Shown here in pieces: positions 10,749 to 24,600 of a stretch of DNA of 64,000 bases. Location: the NCBI RefSeq assembly GCF_021155765.1, contig NC_060106.1:13604031-13668030 (forward strand), written 5' to 3'. Position numbers and translations under genes: made by a program. The DNA is from Diprion similis. Its lineage: Eukaryota > Arthropoda > Insecta > Hymenoptera > Diprionidae. Each line of letters begins with the position of its first letter. The first letter of the stretch is position 1. The notes beneath the pieces are model-generated. The model was given only the letters and a program-made list of their open reading frames with translations. It did no database searches and was not told where the DNA came from.

Positions 10749-10812
10749 CAAAGAGTGCCAAGAGGTAGACCAGGGTGACGGTGATGGCCACCGGCTTTCC
10801 CGGGCGCACCAT
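10749..10812 (-). CDS. Candidate first coding exon with a signal peptide (unidentified secreted protein)
   Basis: The ATG at 10812, in the context GCAGAATGG, opens 21 codons plus one base. The peptide MVRPGKPVAITVTLVYLLAL is a typical signal peptide, and the exon ends at a good donor (G|GTGAGC). It is too short for an ordinary open-frame search. The gene it belongs to is not recognised. One phase-compatible continuation is the segment at 9724-9561 on the same strand. This is a guess from local sequence only. Confidence 0.3.
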
Positions 10813-13800
10813 TCTGCAGTTGTCGTACTCTCGTTGCTCCTCAGTATCCGTATTATTATTTTCTTATTTTCCTAACAACGATTTTCCTCACTCGCGGGGA
10901 CCACGTTGCCGCGGTTCGGACAGCGCTCGGTATTCCACAGCTGCTCGTCAGTTCTCGTCCTACGAATAAACACGAATAATTATTAGCTGAGTCCGGCGTT
11001 ATCGCTGGCTGGGAACCAGTGCGACCGAGAGGGCAGCCAGCTTGGAGGGGACGGACGATCGCTCCACAGGAGGGGGTTTCTCGGCTGTCCTCAACTGTCG
11101 CTCCTACTCGACTACGACGACGAGCAAGTGCTCTACGTTCCTTTTTCCAACTTCGCGAGTCATCGTTCTATCAAAATGTGAGATTTAGAAGGATAAATCT
11201 CGTTCACCGCATCGTGGATGTTGTCGTGCCAGCCTTCAAGTTCTTATTACCCGGGTACACTGTGAATCGTGATGTCACAGAAACAAACACGGACTGTCTT
11301 AGTGGGACCACGAGTAACAGCAACCCCGTGATCTCTTGACATTCGACAAATTAATAATCCCAAATTGAATTTCGCGATATCGTCATCATATTCGGATTAT
11401 TATTAGTTTTCTCAACGGGAAATGCATTCGTCGGAGGATAAAAATGAAAATCATGTATTGGGTATCTTTGGTAGTTTATAGGTTCAAAGAAAATTCTAAT
11501 CATAAGTTATCAGGTTCAGAGTAATATACAGAATACGATTTTTGGTATATTTTCTACTATGGAATTCTATCTGTTGAAAAAAATCGTGATTAAAAGAGAC
11601 TCAACCGTTACTGCATGCTTCGATGCGCATGCTGCTGGAAGTAAATTCTTCATTTGCGGGATGTTGGGTCTATTATAAGAAACGGAATTCCATCAGATTA
11701 GGTATATTACGGTAACATTATGCTCATTGCAATTTTCAAATAACGCAGTCAACGTATCGAAACCACTTCTCTGCGGTACACAATGAAAAAACTGGTAAAT
11801 TATAGCTTAGAGTAGAACATCGAAGCATTTGCCAAGCGTTATATCGCGTGCAAATATACGAGTAGATATACTTATAATGCAGAAAAAAAAACAAAATAAA
11901 TATTATTCATTCCTTCAGGCATTTCGCATTTTGTTATATACATCAAATCGTGCAAAAACCTTCGTAAGTTTGTAACCATCCATGCGTATGTTTTTCATCT
12001 GTGCGTCTCCATGCCGTGCATGTTTCGTTTCTGCCCAACCGTAGTTATACATAATTATACAAATCAAAGGAGTTGACTCGATCTCCATGGAATATTTAAG
12101 AAAGATTTCAATCTAAACCTTACGTATAATTCTATCTATAACGAAGGACGAGGAGACCTTGAATGCCGCGTCATGCGCGCGTATCTAATTCGGGTTTGTC
12201 AGTGTAGATACAGTGTGTAATTCTTTGCCTTAAACACCTATAGACGAATACTTTGCTAGACTTAAAATTGGTGATAAAATTGAATGTAAAATGAGATGAT
12301 CGTATTATATGAAGTCTAAAATTTCATTTAATATGTTTCGTTGTATGTATAAACGATTGACCATTTTTTTCAACAATTTCACTGCCTCGTCTTCTTCGAT
12401 TAACGCGTGTGTATCTCTTTACGGTTATGAAAGGCACTGGCAATGAGTTCAGTGTCTTGTTACCAGAGTTGCGATGGGTTCTGATAAAAATCATACCTAC
12501 TGTTACATCGGAAGGCTAGGACTATTATCTACTACGTAAATATACATAAATATGTGTCATAAGTCACATTGAAGTTAGGTAGTACCTACTGCATTGAAAC
12601 GTTTCAAATGTATTCCTCTTTCCGGATTTTTAGAAACACATTTTTCAGATTGATTTGAAACTAATTCACGTATGAGTGCAAAATGTGATGTTTAAAAAAA
12701 AAGGAACCAAACAGTTTTACATTGTTTATTAGAACCCATCTGACGATGCTGGTAATCTATAGATGCTCTGATCCGATTGCATTATATAACCCCAGAGACG
12801 CGTGTGTCCTTTGACGAGAATGCGACCACAATGACTATGTTACGTGAGAACATTATACCGAGCAAAAATAAAACGTCCAAAAGCGAAACCTGCATACCAG
12901 TTTTCCTGTACTCGCAGACGTGAAATACCTAAGGTTTCTGCAGCTTCTTGCTTTCCTTAGGTATCGACACTTCCTTGTTGATAGTACTTAAGACCAGTTC
13001 ACTTTAACGGCGACGTCGGCGTGGGTAGAAGACGTTGGAATAAAGCTATTACTCTGGTGCAAACTGGATGTCAGTTGCGTGTTGTTTGTACCGGATACCC
13101 AGTAGCCACTAACTCTATGTGACCACGAGCGAATTGAGTATGTTAGAAAAAATTGATGCTACGTATCGCCGGTTGGGAAGTTTCTTATCAGCCCAAGTGG
13201 TTTTTGACCCCTAGAATGACCTTCTGACCTCCTTACTTATTCGCTTGCACGTTCGATGCCTATTCGTCAATAATCGATAACAAAGTGTGTGCATATTTAA
13301 TACCTACTCAGAAAGATCAACTGATTTCATTATGCGTTGTTCTATGATGTATATTACATGCACTTGTGCACGTGCTTATTGCCTGTATCGAACTTTCAGA
13401 GAGAATACTAGTCTACTAAAGATCTACGTTGTTCTTATGGAGAGTAGAATTTAACTGTTGAATGAATCACCGGTGAATGATTACATCCATTTTAATTACC
13501 TACCTTAAATCGCATTGAATTGAGGCTTGCAGAGTTTTCCCGATCAACGTTACTGAACTAGAAACGAGCATGTGTGGCTACACTGCCGTTATGTTACCCA
13601 AATGGTTAACGACTTTCGTGAAACATTGTACACGGGACAGATAAAGACAAAAAAAAATTTGAGATCATGCCAAATTGTTCAATCAATCACAATGCATCGT
13701 AAGCCTTTTATTTCGCCCCGCCTTATTAATCCACGCGTGCGTTTATATTGATAAAGTTTTACCACGAGTTCGATTATAGTCCACACGCACGCTAACCGTG

Positions 13801-14127
13801 AATCCGTAACCCTCTCACACTCTTTTTTTATACCAGACTCACTAATTTATTAAAAGTATAAATTAAGTTCATCCCGCATGATCAGAGTTACTGAAATTAC
13901 GATTGATCACGACATTTCAACCGAGTCATTGACGCTGTGATATCGCTGTTATAATTTAGCAAATTGGCGGATAATTATTGCTATAAAGTTTCCAAAACAT
14001 AGTGTTAAATATATTCAATAATGGTAAATAAGTTGCGAGTCTGTTGCGTCTCCCTTTTACGGCTGTTTGAATTCACACGCCACTTTGAAACAGAGGAAAG
14101 AACAGCTGCGAGGGACGTGGTTAGTGT

Positions 14128-14155
14128 CACGTGGTTAAGTCACGTGGGTCACGTG
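14128..14155. promoter_or_regulatory. Three CACGTG E-boxes in the CTF18 promoter
   Basis: Perfect CACGTG palindromes lie at 14128-14133, 14141-14146 and 14150-14155. All three have the flanks TCACGTGG, and a related GACGTGG lies at 14115-14121. The cluster is about 75 bp upstream of the TATA-like box. CACGTG is the canonical site of Myc/Max, USF and MITF-type bHLH-ZIP factors; which factor acts here cannot be told. Confidence 0.6.
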
Positions 14156-14229
14156 GTTCGACGACAGCGCCACTGATTCCGGGACGCCCGCCGGGGAAAT
14201 TATCGCGCGCGCTTTGACAGGATGGGGTT

Positions 14230-14237
14230 TTATAAAG
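14230..14237 (+). promoter_or_regulatory. TATA-like box of CTF18
   Basis: TTATAAAG lies 77 bp upstream of the CTF18 start codon. A start site about 30 bp downstream would fall at ATTAGTCTG (14254-14262), which loosely resembles an arthropod initiator. The same stretch holds an inverted repeat, ACAGACT (14238-14244) and AGTCTGT (14256-14262). Confidence 0.4.
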
Positions 14238-14307
14238 ACAGACTGTCATCGGATTAGTCTGTTTAAATTAATTAATAAGCTGTTCAATTGCCCGGACAAT
14301 TTAAAAA

Positions 14308-15617
14308 ATGGCTGACGAGTTTCCGGACCCCGATGAGGAGTTCGATTTGATTCACGAAGATGAGTACGAGATTTTGAGGGAAATCGAAGGTAGTAAACAC
14401 AACCTCTACGGAGAATAAACATGAGATGTAGTTTACCAGGGAATTTGAACGATTTAAAATAAATATTTACCGTTCACTGGTCTCCTAAAATAGAAGTGAA
14501 CTTTGTTCTCTATTTTTCTTCTTTATTTTGGGATTATTTGTTGGCAAAGTCGATAAATTGAGGTACCTGACCAAACCTAACCAAACTTTTCACAGCAGTT
14601 TACGAAAACGAAATACTAGTAGAGTTTTCGTATTTTCGTTGTGAATTTCTCTATCGGTGGAATAAATCTTTGGATTTCATTTTCACGTTTACAAAGATGT
14701 GTATTCTCATTGTTTCTTAAATCGTTTTGCATTAGACAGAGACAAAAATCAGATCGACAGCCGTTTTAAGATGGGAAATTGTAACGATTACTAATATATT
14801 ATTGAAAACTTATTCTGATAATTTTTTGTATTATTGCAAACTGCTTTTTTCACAGGAAAAAGTTGCAAGAAGCAGTTAAACTTTTCCCAGACCAGTGAAG
14901 TCAGCAATGCAAAGCCAACCTCGCAAAGAGTAGAAGCAGCACCGATCCCTACTCATCGGTCACAAAGCGCTAGTTTACCTACGCAAGATGGCCCTGATAA
15001 GCCGAGCACTACCAGCAATAAGCGTACGATTGAAGATTTATTTGGAGATCTTAAAGACCTAATTGGAGATGAAGATTTTCAAGATGGTAACGTTTATCCC
15101 GATTCATTCATTTTTTGAATTCGACTAAGTTGAAATCTCCAGGATCTAGTTTTCTATTCAATCCTGGCTCAGCCTCAAAAAACCGATAGTCGAATAATTT
15201 TTAATTTCACAGCTACATGTTATGAGCCCAAGGTGAAGAAACTTTGTTGGGATCAGGAAGACGAAATCAAAAAACAAATTGTTGCCGGCAGAAAAAGGGA
15301 AGCTAATAAATGGAAGCCCATGCACGTAAATTCCGACCTTCCGAGGTAAGTGATGAAGCTTTAGTATATCAATTTCTGAATTCTGTACAATACCGTTACT
15401 AATCACTTTTTTAATTACTTACAGAGACAGTAAAAAGGATTCAATTTCCTTGAGAGTTCCACAATGGAATTTTGTCGCCGTTACTCGATGTAGTGATAGT
15501 CAACGTCTTTACATAAGGGTGAAGAGTGATAGTAAATGTGCCGTAGTCAAAAGTCGTCCAGCATCTGGTCTTTTGTCCGTTTCATTCAGTAAGCTGAAGG
15601 CAGAAGCTGAAGAGATC
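14308..15617 (+). CDS. CTF18: CTF18 exons 1-4 (N-terminal region)
   Basis: Exon 1 (14308-14389) encodes the acidic start MADEFPDPDEEFDLIHEDEY. Exon 2 (14856-15086) has a low-complexity Ser/Thr-rich stretch and the acidic KRTIEDLFGDLKDLIGDEDF. Exon 3 (15213-15345) encodes CYEPKVKKLCWDQEDEIKKQ and onward, and exon 4 (15425-15617) begins DSKKDSISLRVPQWNF. Exons 1 and 3 have no separate ATG-led open frame of their own and were placed by splice sites and phase. Confidence 0.85.
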
Positions 15618-18600
15618 GTAAGTAGAATTAGCATTGAATACTTGTTTTGGGAATAAAATGCGAGTTCAATGGAGTACTAATTATTCTGTAATGACACACA
15701 ATATTGACTCAACAGATGGTGAATGCTGCTAAAAAGATGAGTGAGGCAACCGGGAGTTCAGAGTTGATACCAGCTGCGTTTGGTCACGAATTATGGGTCG
15801 ACAAGTACCGTCCTCACAAATACATGGAACTTCTCTCGGAGGAGAACGTAAATCGAACTTTTCTTCGCTGGTTGAAATTATGGGACAAAATCGTATTTCA
15901 CCGGGATCCAATCAGACGCAGAGTAATGAAAACGGCGCCAAAGTTTGGAGATAAAAAAAAAAGTAACACAGATGTCGAGGGCTTGGATGAGAAAGGGTTT
16001 CCGGTACCTAGAATAGTATTGCTGAGTGGACCCCCTGGATTGGGGAAAACTACTTTGGCACATTTGGCAGCCAAACACGCTGGATACAATGTTATTGATG
16101 TAAATGCAAGCTCAGATAGAGGCGCCAAGGAGTTCAAGTATGTTGAAGCGAGCAATTTTTATCCTGTATGTAAAGACAATCGTATAAAAATTCCACAAGT
16201 CTTGTAAACTGGCATTATAAATTAACGTTAAATCGTACTTAACTTGGTATTTGTTTATTTCTTTCAAGGACAGCACTCTACTCTGCGACACAAATGAAGG
16301 CTGTCATGGGTCAAAACCCTAAACCAAATTGTCTGGTCATGGATGAAGTGGACGGGGCCCCACCAGCGTCGATAGATATTCTTTTAAAATTTATTCATGG
16401 CAAGCTTGAGGAGGATACGGATCAACTACCAAAGAGAAAGAAAAAAAAAGAAAACAAAGAACCGGCAGGCTGTCGAAGGCCGATTATATGTATCTGCAAT
16501 GATGCTTATGCTCCGTCGTTGAGGTAAAATATTATTTTAGAATTTATTTACAATTTTAATCTGATTTGGGATGAAAATTCAGCCAATTACTGAATCGATA
16601 GTGAATGTCTTCGTCATCACGCTTACAAAGTTGTAATTTGTTGTTTGAAGGGCGCTGAGGCAAATCGCCCTGGTAATTCCAGTATCCGGTGTCAGTGCTG
16701 GACGATTGGCTGGTCGTTTGATGGAAATATTGCACAGGCAGGGACTAAATGCTGATGCTAGTGCCCTTGTCAGCTTAGCAGAGCAGTCGGGGTGCGATGT
16801 AAGGGCTTGTCTAGGAGCGTTGCAATACATGGGTGGAATTAAGGCTGGCCAGAAATTATCTATTGCCCCAAAAGATGTGAGACGAGGAATTTTCGATTGT
16901 TGGAGAGAGATATTACAGGTGCCCCGAGACAAAATTGGGCCAATGAATGTTAAGGAGAGGATTCAAAGAGTTCTACAAGTGGCATATAGCGGTAAGATTA
17001 TTATTATTATTGTCGTTTTTTCCAGTTCCAAAAAGTTTAAGAGATTGTTTGAAGCTTGGAAAGCTAAGAATATCATTGAAACTTTCAATATGAACGAGAA
17101 ATGTAATTTCTTATTAGGGGAGACGGACCTCCTTGTACGAGGTGTGTTTCATAATTATCCTGAGGTACTTTTTCGAGACGAAGGAATGGAGACTGTCGCC
17201 ACAGCTTTGGACTGGTTCCAGTTGTACGATGTGCTAAACGACACTGTGATGTCTCGGCAGACTTGGAGCCTAATGCCTTATTCAAACTACGCATTTGTTG
17301 TTTGGCACTTTGCTTTTGCTGGAATTCAGAATCCAAAGCTCACCTACCCTACTGTTGAAAATGAGGTAAGTAAGATTTAACTTGGACGACATTCTCCTGT
17401 TCACTGGTTTATTCAAATTTTGAAGATTCACCAGTACAGTTCAGTAAAACTTTTGACACAGCCGGAATTTTTGAGAAGTTAGTATAAAGACATAAAGTGC
17501 ATTTCGTACCTTTCCATGATTTTATTTTTGTGCAAACTCGCATTAACTTTCTCGAGATAGCGGAATAAGGTCGCTCATTTTGAAAAATATTTCACATCAC
17601 ACGTGCTTTCATAAGGCACTTGTAAAGTGAAAATTGTTATGGAATTTTTAATATATTACTATTATTCAAAGTTTTTTTTCCTGGAAACTGAACGAATTGG
17701 TACACTTTAAAGTTAGGTGACCTTTCGATTTTACGGAACATATTCTCTACGGAAATATTCACCATAACTGCTTGTATTAATAACTTGGTCCTAATGTACA
17801 TCTGCATGTATAATTTTTATACGGTACTTTCTTAGAAGATATACAATATACAATTATGATAAATTGGATGGCCTTTCACATGGAACCAACAGTATATTAT
17901 AATACCCCCTTGGAAGCGGTTCACGATGATTGGCGGGACTGTTTTAACAATTAGCGTAAATTATTTTACCCAGTAAAGAACCCGTCTGTTTGAAGTTTAA
18001 ATTTCTGCATAATTACACCTAAATTTCGTAATCATTATTCCTGCTCTTTCTTGCACCGTGACACACCTTCGATATGAATAAATAAATGCAAGGTAAAAGA
18101 TTAAATTTACAGTGTAACGTTCATTAGTTAATTGCTGCATCGAGTTTGTCTGGTGACCGGCATCAAAAGACGCCACTTTCCGCAGCGCCGTGCCGTCTTC
18201 TTTTCGAAACAAGTAATAATGGATATTCATTCGAAATTGAGATTTAACGCGGTACCACCGAACCGGCTTACTCGATTCCGTCCAATTTGCAATAATTCTG
18301 ATTATACGGCTGGCGCACGATGGTGCCAGTTGGCAGCTGGCAGCCATCTCGATCCTTCACGGCGATGATGGTGATCGTACGCAACACCTACCTACATTAT
18401 TACAAAGGTACCTTCGAATTTGACATCAAGGGACGTTGTTTATACGCGGGTAAATCAGCCGGAGTAAATCCGGACTAACCCTTCCAGTCTCGGGGTGTTT
18501 TGTATTTGTAAATAATCATAACTCTGAGAGAGAGATGGAGAGTGAGCGAGAGACGAGGGCGGAGAGATAGAGAGACATTTGTAACGTCAGGCACTCCGCG

Positions 18601-21600
18601 TATTTATCGCTGTTGTTGGACGTTTGTTGCGGCAATAACGGTAATGGCTATTTCCCTCTCCTCACTCACCCCCGCGTCCCTTTCGCCATTCCGCGCGGCC
18701 ACCCCGTTCGTCTCTTCAACCCCCAGCTCTGTAGTTACCCCTTGCAAGCGATTTATCCTCCCGTAATTAGCGCGCGTAATAATTAATACGGCCGCGCATT
18801 GTGCTAATTATCAAGGTAGAACCTTTTAAGAAATGAAAGAACATTCGAAATAAAACAAAGGCGAAGTTGAGTTGAGTTGAGTTGAGTTGAGCTGAGCTGA
18901 GTCGTGTTGTGTTTTAGCTTGTAAAGGGAGCTGCTAGGTAGGTAGTGGTGTCAGCTCGGGGTGTGTTTGTACCCCTTGCCTCTGCGCGTTACGTTTATAC
19001 ACGTACTGCAGTGAGTATGCTGCACGACAGTCAGCGAAGCCAAGCAGCTATCCATCAGGGTGCTTTTGTCGCCCTAATGAGAGCTTGAATTATTCAGCTT
19101 AGCCCTCCGCCCACCCCCTTCCCTGTGATATACGCCTTTCCTCAAGCCCCTTTCCCCTTCAACCTTCTCAGTACCCACACTGTCCTTATGAGCTTTATGC
19201 TTACTCCCACATCCGAGCCTTAGGAGAGATTCACACGCGCTTGCGATTTTCCAGACGCTTGGTAATTAATCCACCAATCATCGGCTGTTTAGAAATACGC
19301 GATTTTGGAACTCTTATGTCCAATTAATTTCAAAGAATGCATTTGAAATCCTTACTTGAATCGGTAGATTAATGTTTTGAAAAATTTTGTTTCCCTTATT
19401 TACCAACGTTAATAGTTTCAGTTAAGATTCAAGATCCGTTTTATCAGACGTAATATTATTTTCATCGTTTTTAATACTTTGGTATTGGCTATGTGTCAAA
19501 ACCGATTTCTGCACAAACTATTTATAATAATAATAAATAATCGGCGCTTAATGTGTCACGGATGCGCCGGCAGCAGCATATGTAATACACGAAGGTGAAT
19601 CACTGCGCGACTCAAATACTTAATTTTGATTCTTAGCATCAATGACGAATGTTACGTCGCTATTTGAAGTCAGTGCTGTATAAGAAAAATGTTCCACATG
19701 TGTAGGTTGATAGATGAAAATATCTCTTGCCCCTTGTTAAGATAGAAAAAAAACAGTTTCTATGATCAGACTAAACCACCTAGTTTATGCATATGAGCAA
19801 TTCAGCAGGTAATTCTTTCTTTCACACTGTAGAGCACTCTAACTCTTATTCTAAATATTCTGCACTTCCGAGTAACTTTTCATGCGTAGGTACAGTAAGC
19901 CCGTAAAATTTACGAACTAGCGAAGTGAGGTGTTAGGAATACTGGATAAAGTGAAAAGATGCACTTTTGCGCAACAATTGGCACGACGTCGATTCTATGG
20001 ATGTAAAGGTCATGCGAAAGCGACGGGTCAACGGCGGTCGTTCGATGCACATTGCACTTCGTGTACGTCAAGGACGATTGAAGTTCACCCACGGTGTCGT
20101 GCATGGATTTACTTATAATTTTTCCATTGTCGAACACGTGTGAAACTCCTTTTACTGTATATCTATAACACATGCCTCCTTCAGTCAGTCACTTTCGCGA
20201 ATATTACGTCCGGCTTCTCCAAGACTAAGCAAAGCTCATTTTCCCCGAGATAATTGCTCTGTGATACGGAGATATTTACATGCCTTTTTTATCTCTCAAC
20301 GCGGACGAGAGTGCAAGGTAAAAAATTGTCGGCGGATGAAAAAACCTCTCCTTTACATCTGTACGAGGTATTCAGGCTGGAGGTACAAAGGTGGGTAGAG
20401 ATATACCCGCTTTTCTCTCTTTTTGTCATGCCAACTCGTCGTAGCGATCGCATCAGTTGGGCATAACGTCGAAAGAAATTGCTGCTCGCTCCGCGGATAT
20501 TGCCGTTTGCATAAATTGATCTTCGTATTCTTTTTAAACGAGACAGTGCGCGAATTTGGTGCGCACGTGTCGACAACATTGTAAATTACATTTATGCGCT
20601 TCGACGAAGTTCAATAGAGCGTTTTAAAACGTTCAATTGAAATTCGACGGTTTATACGTAGGTATAATTTAACCGCGACAATCTGCTTGTGACTCAGAAT
20701 GAGCGTTCAGAAAAATGTCACCGTCTTATCCTACAAGTGAGAAAAAATCCTTGTTTACAGGTGAATCAAAAGTTAGCTCGGACCAACGCCATTTTAAGGG
20801 TGACCCGGCAGGTTTCTGGCATTGACAAAATGGCCTTGGTCTTCGATTTGGCCCCGCTCCTCACGGATCTACTCACGCCTCCCTTGAGGTCCGTTTCTTA
20901 CCACCTATTCTCCCACGTGGAAAAGGCCGACCTTGCCAGACTCGTGAACGTTCTTTTGGACCTGGGGCTTAATCTGGTCCAGGACAAGACCCCGGAGGGT
21001 GGTTACGTCTACAATCTTGAACCGTGAGTGTGTTATTGAATTCCGCTTGATCTCCCCTGCATCAAAAGACCGGGATTCTCGATTCGTTGCTCTTTACAGT
21101 TGAACCATTTTCAAACAAAGAAACCCCCATTCTCAATTCCAGAGATCTATATAGTAATCGACTCTGGTTTTATACGCGGTAGAAAATTGTAGGTATATAA
21201 TTGCTTGTTTATTTACTTTCCGTATTTTTCATTTTTCATTTTTCATTTTTCAGGAACTTGGAAGAGGTTGGAACTTTTCCGAATTGTAGAACGCGGCGCA
21301 GTCTTACGTATGCCGTAAAACAGATCGTCGTTCGAGAAATCGAGGTGGCGCGTCTCAAGAAGTACGAGGTTGGCGCCACCGCGATATCGGACAGAAATAT
21401 CAAAGCCGGGGCGTCTATGAAACCACCAGAAATGCCCAAGAATTCGGATACCCCGAGCACACCGACGGTACCAAATCATTTGGTAAGATTGCAGCCGGTC
21501 ACAGCGCAGATGACGCCGGAACCACAAGTGAGTTTATTCATTCTTATTCATTCCTATTCATTCTTATTCATTCTTATTCTCTACCGTTTACAATTCGTTG

Positions 21601-24600
21601 CAAATTATTGTCTCTTTGGTGGTTGGCAAATTATTTCACGTAAGATGATTGTTAACATACACATGGAATAGCCGGCGACTGTGTATGCCGTCGCCTGAAC
21701 TGTCCAATAAGCGGAATGTGTTAGCGCTGAAATTTCGCCGTTCGCAATTTTGGCAAATTAATATCAGCATTAATGAATCTGAGTTATTAGTTACGTCTGA
21801 CGCACGTGTCTTGTAAATTATGTCGGCGATCGTAAATTCTGTGACGGTTGACGGAGGGTTTTAATCAAAATTAATTATCGCTTTCAATACAATTATTATA
21901 TTGAGATGAGCTGCAATACTCCTGAAATTGTCTTTGGCCTTGATTAACGGAGGGATTGGGTTGGGTTTCTGGTACGTTACTCCATGTCATTATACTTCGG
22001 GAATCCGAGAGCAATTTTCTCTGTGCAAATTTAACCAGAGTGATCGCATGAAGCACCGCCGATGTCTGAACATACATTATATAGGTATAACAACTATTGT
22101 ATAAACTAATTCGCGATAAGATATATTTATATATGTATATACCATATACCATATACATATTAAAATTTCTACGATCCTTCATCAAATATTTTTCGCTCTC
22201 TTCTCGGATGAAACAATAGGGAAATTCTAATGAAGAGCTAAATCATTAACCACTGATTCGATTTTCATCAATAATTAAAGTGCATAGGATAAAAACAAGG
22301 TTAAATTTTGTAAATAAAATTACTTGTTGGTTGGTAATTTGGTATATACTTAAAGCAATTTACGGTCCAGAGATAAGTTGCTAATTCAGTTATGTTAAGC
22401 TTGAGGTCTTAACTATAGGGGCGTCGATTTCTCGATTGAATTTCTATTCTATTTCCAACATTTATACGGGATACAATTTCGAGCACAAACAGTTAGGAAT
22501 CGTTAGATCTTTATCGCTCATTATAGAAAAAAACATAGCAAAATTTTTTTACACTACACAAGCCGCTCGGAGTCTCTAATTTACTCTAAAATTTGAATAA
22601 CCATCGATTTAATCCGTAAAATGTGATCCAGAATTGTAATTCATTCTTCATCTTTTTGCCAAAAAAAACCGTGTAACGTTACTGTAATTATGTCCAAATA
22701 ATTCCGTGACAGTTTCCATCTCATCGCCGTCGTATCTTCCAGAATGTACAAGCGACATTGTACATACATTTAGGTATAACATATCCATGAAAGCGAAACG
22801 TGCCGCCGGTCTGCTGAGGCCTCGGGTCAAATACGCGGCCCCAGAAGAAGCGATTCGTCGTACCTAATCGTCGTCGACTAGCAATAACGGCGTGTAATTG
22901 CCTGCTATGACAATATAATAGATTAGCTGGTATGAGATCCATATTTAACGTCGATATAGTCTGTTCATAAATTAAATTCATTTATTCTCTACGACGGCTG
23001 AATATTTCTCGAAAACTCTTAACGATTCCAGGTTCTCAATTTGGTTATTGGTTAGTAGATTACTAAAAAATTGATGATTATGATTTTCTTATAAAATTTA
23101 TTTACATAACATTTATCTTCGATTATATTCATTATTTCTAATTTTACATTTTACATTACGTATTTTACGGTTCAAGAATTACTTGTACAAGCTACGTCCT
23201 TACCAATTGAAGGTAATTCAACCAGACACCGTCTGAATGCGTCGCCACATAACTATTACACACATAGACACACACGGGCGTAACGCGCATATTACAGAGT
23301 CCGCAGCATGAACGGGGGTCGCATGCAGAGCGTGCGTTTATATCATACGTGATACTCCGGTGGCCATAGGAGGCCCCCCTCAGGCGAGGTTGGATCTGCT
23401 TGGTGGCCCCCGAGTGCTTCGGGATCCACTATTCATACAAGCGACAATTAGATAGGCATTACTTTGGGATGGCCGAGGGCTGGAGGAGGAGGGGGTGGTG
23501 GTCTACACTATGCATGGCACGAGCTGCGGTGGATGCTGCGTGCACCAGCCGCGTCGAGACGAAGGAGGCGAGTGTCAGCGGAGTACGTTGCGGGGGTGAA
23601 GCAAGAGGGTTGAGTCAACCCTGAGCCCAGTGTAAACACGTTTTAATAGGGATTCGCTCGAGCGAGCATAATAGCCTCTCGTACCCGCCTATGCCTCTCT
23701 ATCCGTATCGCCTCCCTGCTTCCTCGCCTCCACCATCCACCATCCACCAGCCACCAGCCACCCTCCCGCTCTTCTTGCAGTTTCAAATCATCCCAGACGG
23801 TGCAACATGGCACGCCATCCTTTTTCAAAACTTGTATAATCACTTGGGTGGAACCACGTGTTTTTTCTTTTATTTTTTCAATTTTATAAGACGATACTGT
23901 TGTACTTAGAAAATCACTGAGAATTATAGGTAGATTGAATTTGTGTTGAAAATATTGTCAAATTTCACCTGGGAAATATCAGCAGAGAAATGACAAAAAA
24001 AAATGTCCATAAAGTTACTATAAATCGCAGAGCTTTTCATGCGCCCGAAAAAGCGCGACTCTTCATTTGTTTAAAAACGAGAATTGCAGTGCCGTGCAGT
24101 ACTCTTTTCTCGCAAAATTTTCCATACCTCTAGATAGCAAATTTCCTTTACGTATTTGACGTGTAGGTATAAGCCCCGCTGGTCTCTGCTCCGGTATAAT
24201 TACCCTGTCAAGGGGCATTCAGTATTGAGTACAAACACTCGTATTAATGCAGCGTACATATTGTCCAGATGGCTCTTGAGAAATCGCTAGTACCTACACC
24301 CTCGGCGTGCTCTGACCCGAGTTCGCAACCCACGGGTTGTCTATGTATGGATATGGCAAACACGAATGCAGACGAATCGCACGGTTATGCGTCAATTCCC
24401 TCTAACATCTCTCTGCATCTTTATCCCTATAGCTAAACGGAAAAGTTCCCTCGTATTAATTTGTCAATCCGGACGTCCGGCCCACCCGATTGCCCATTAC
24501 CCTGAACGGTGGAATACCATCTTCTCGTTCTATTCACTCTCATTCTCCGCCCATCTTGTTGTCCTGCACGGACACTCCAGGGATCGAGCCTGCAAGCACG

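Larger units (their letters stand above)
7909..14307. other. Gene-poor region between Mtp and CTF18
   Basis: About 6.4 kb, mostly AT-rich. The left end must hold the Mtp promoter. A GGA-rich microsatellite sits near 10590-10618, next to a GC-rich block (10600-11120). Within this block, on the minus strand, is a possible signal-peptide exon (10812-10749), and a Cys-containing open segment follows at 9724-9561; both are listed separately. From 11350 to 14100 I see no coding signal. The right end is the CTF18 promoter. Confidence 0.6.
17366..20760. other. CTF18 intron 8
   Basis: A 3.4 kb intron with no coding signal that I trust on either strand. It contains a GAGA stretch (about 18530-18575), a GC- and CCC-rich block, and a homeodomain-site-rich island at 18764-18815. 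It also has a TTGAG pentanucleotide repeat near 18866-18895. Confidence 0.6.
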
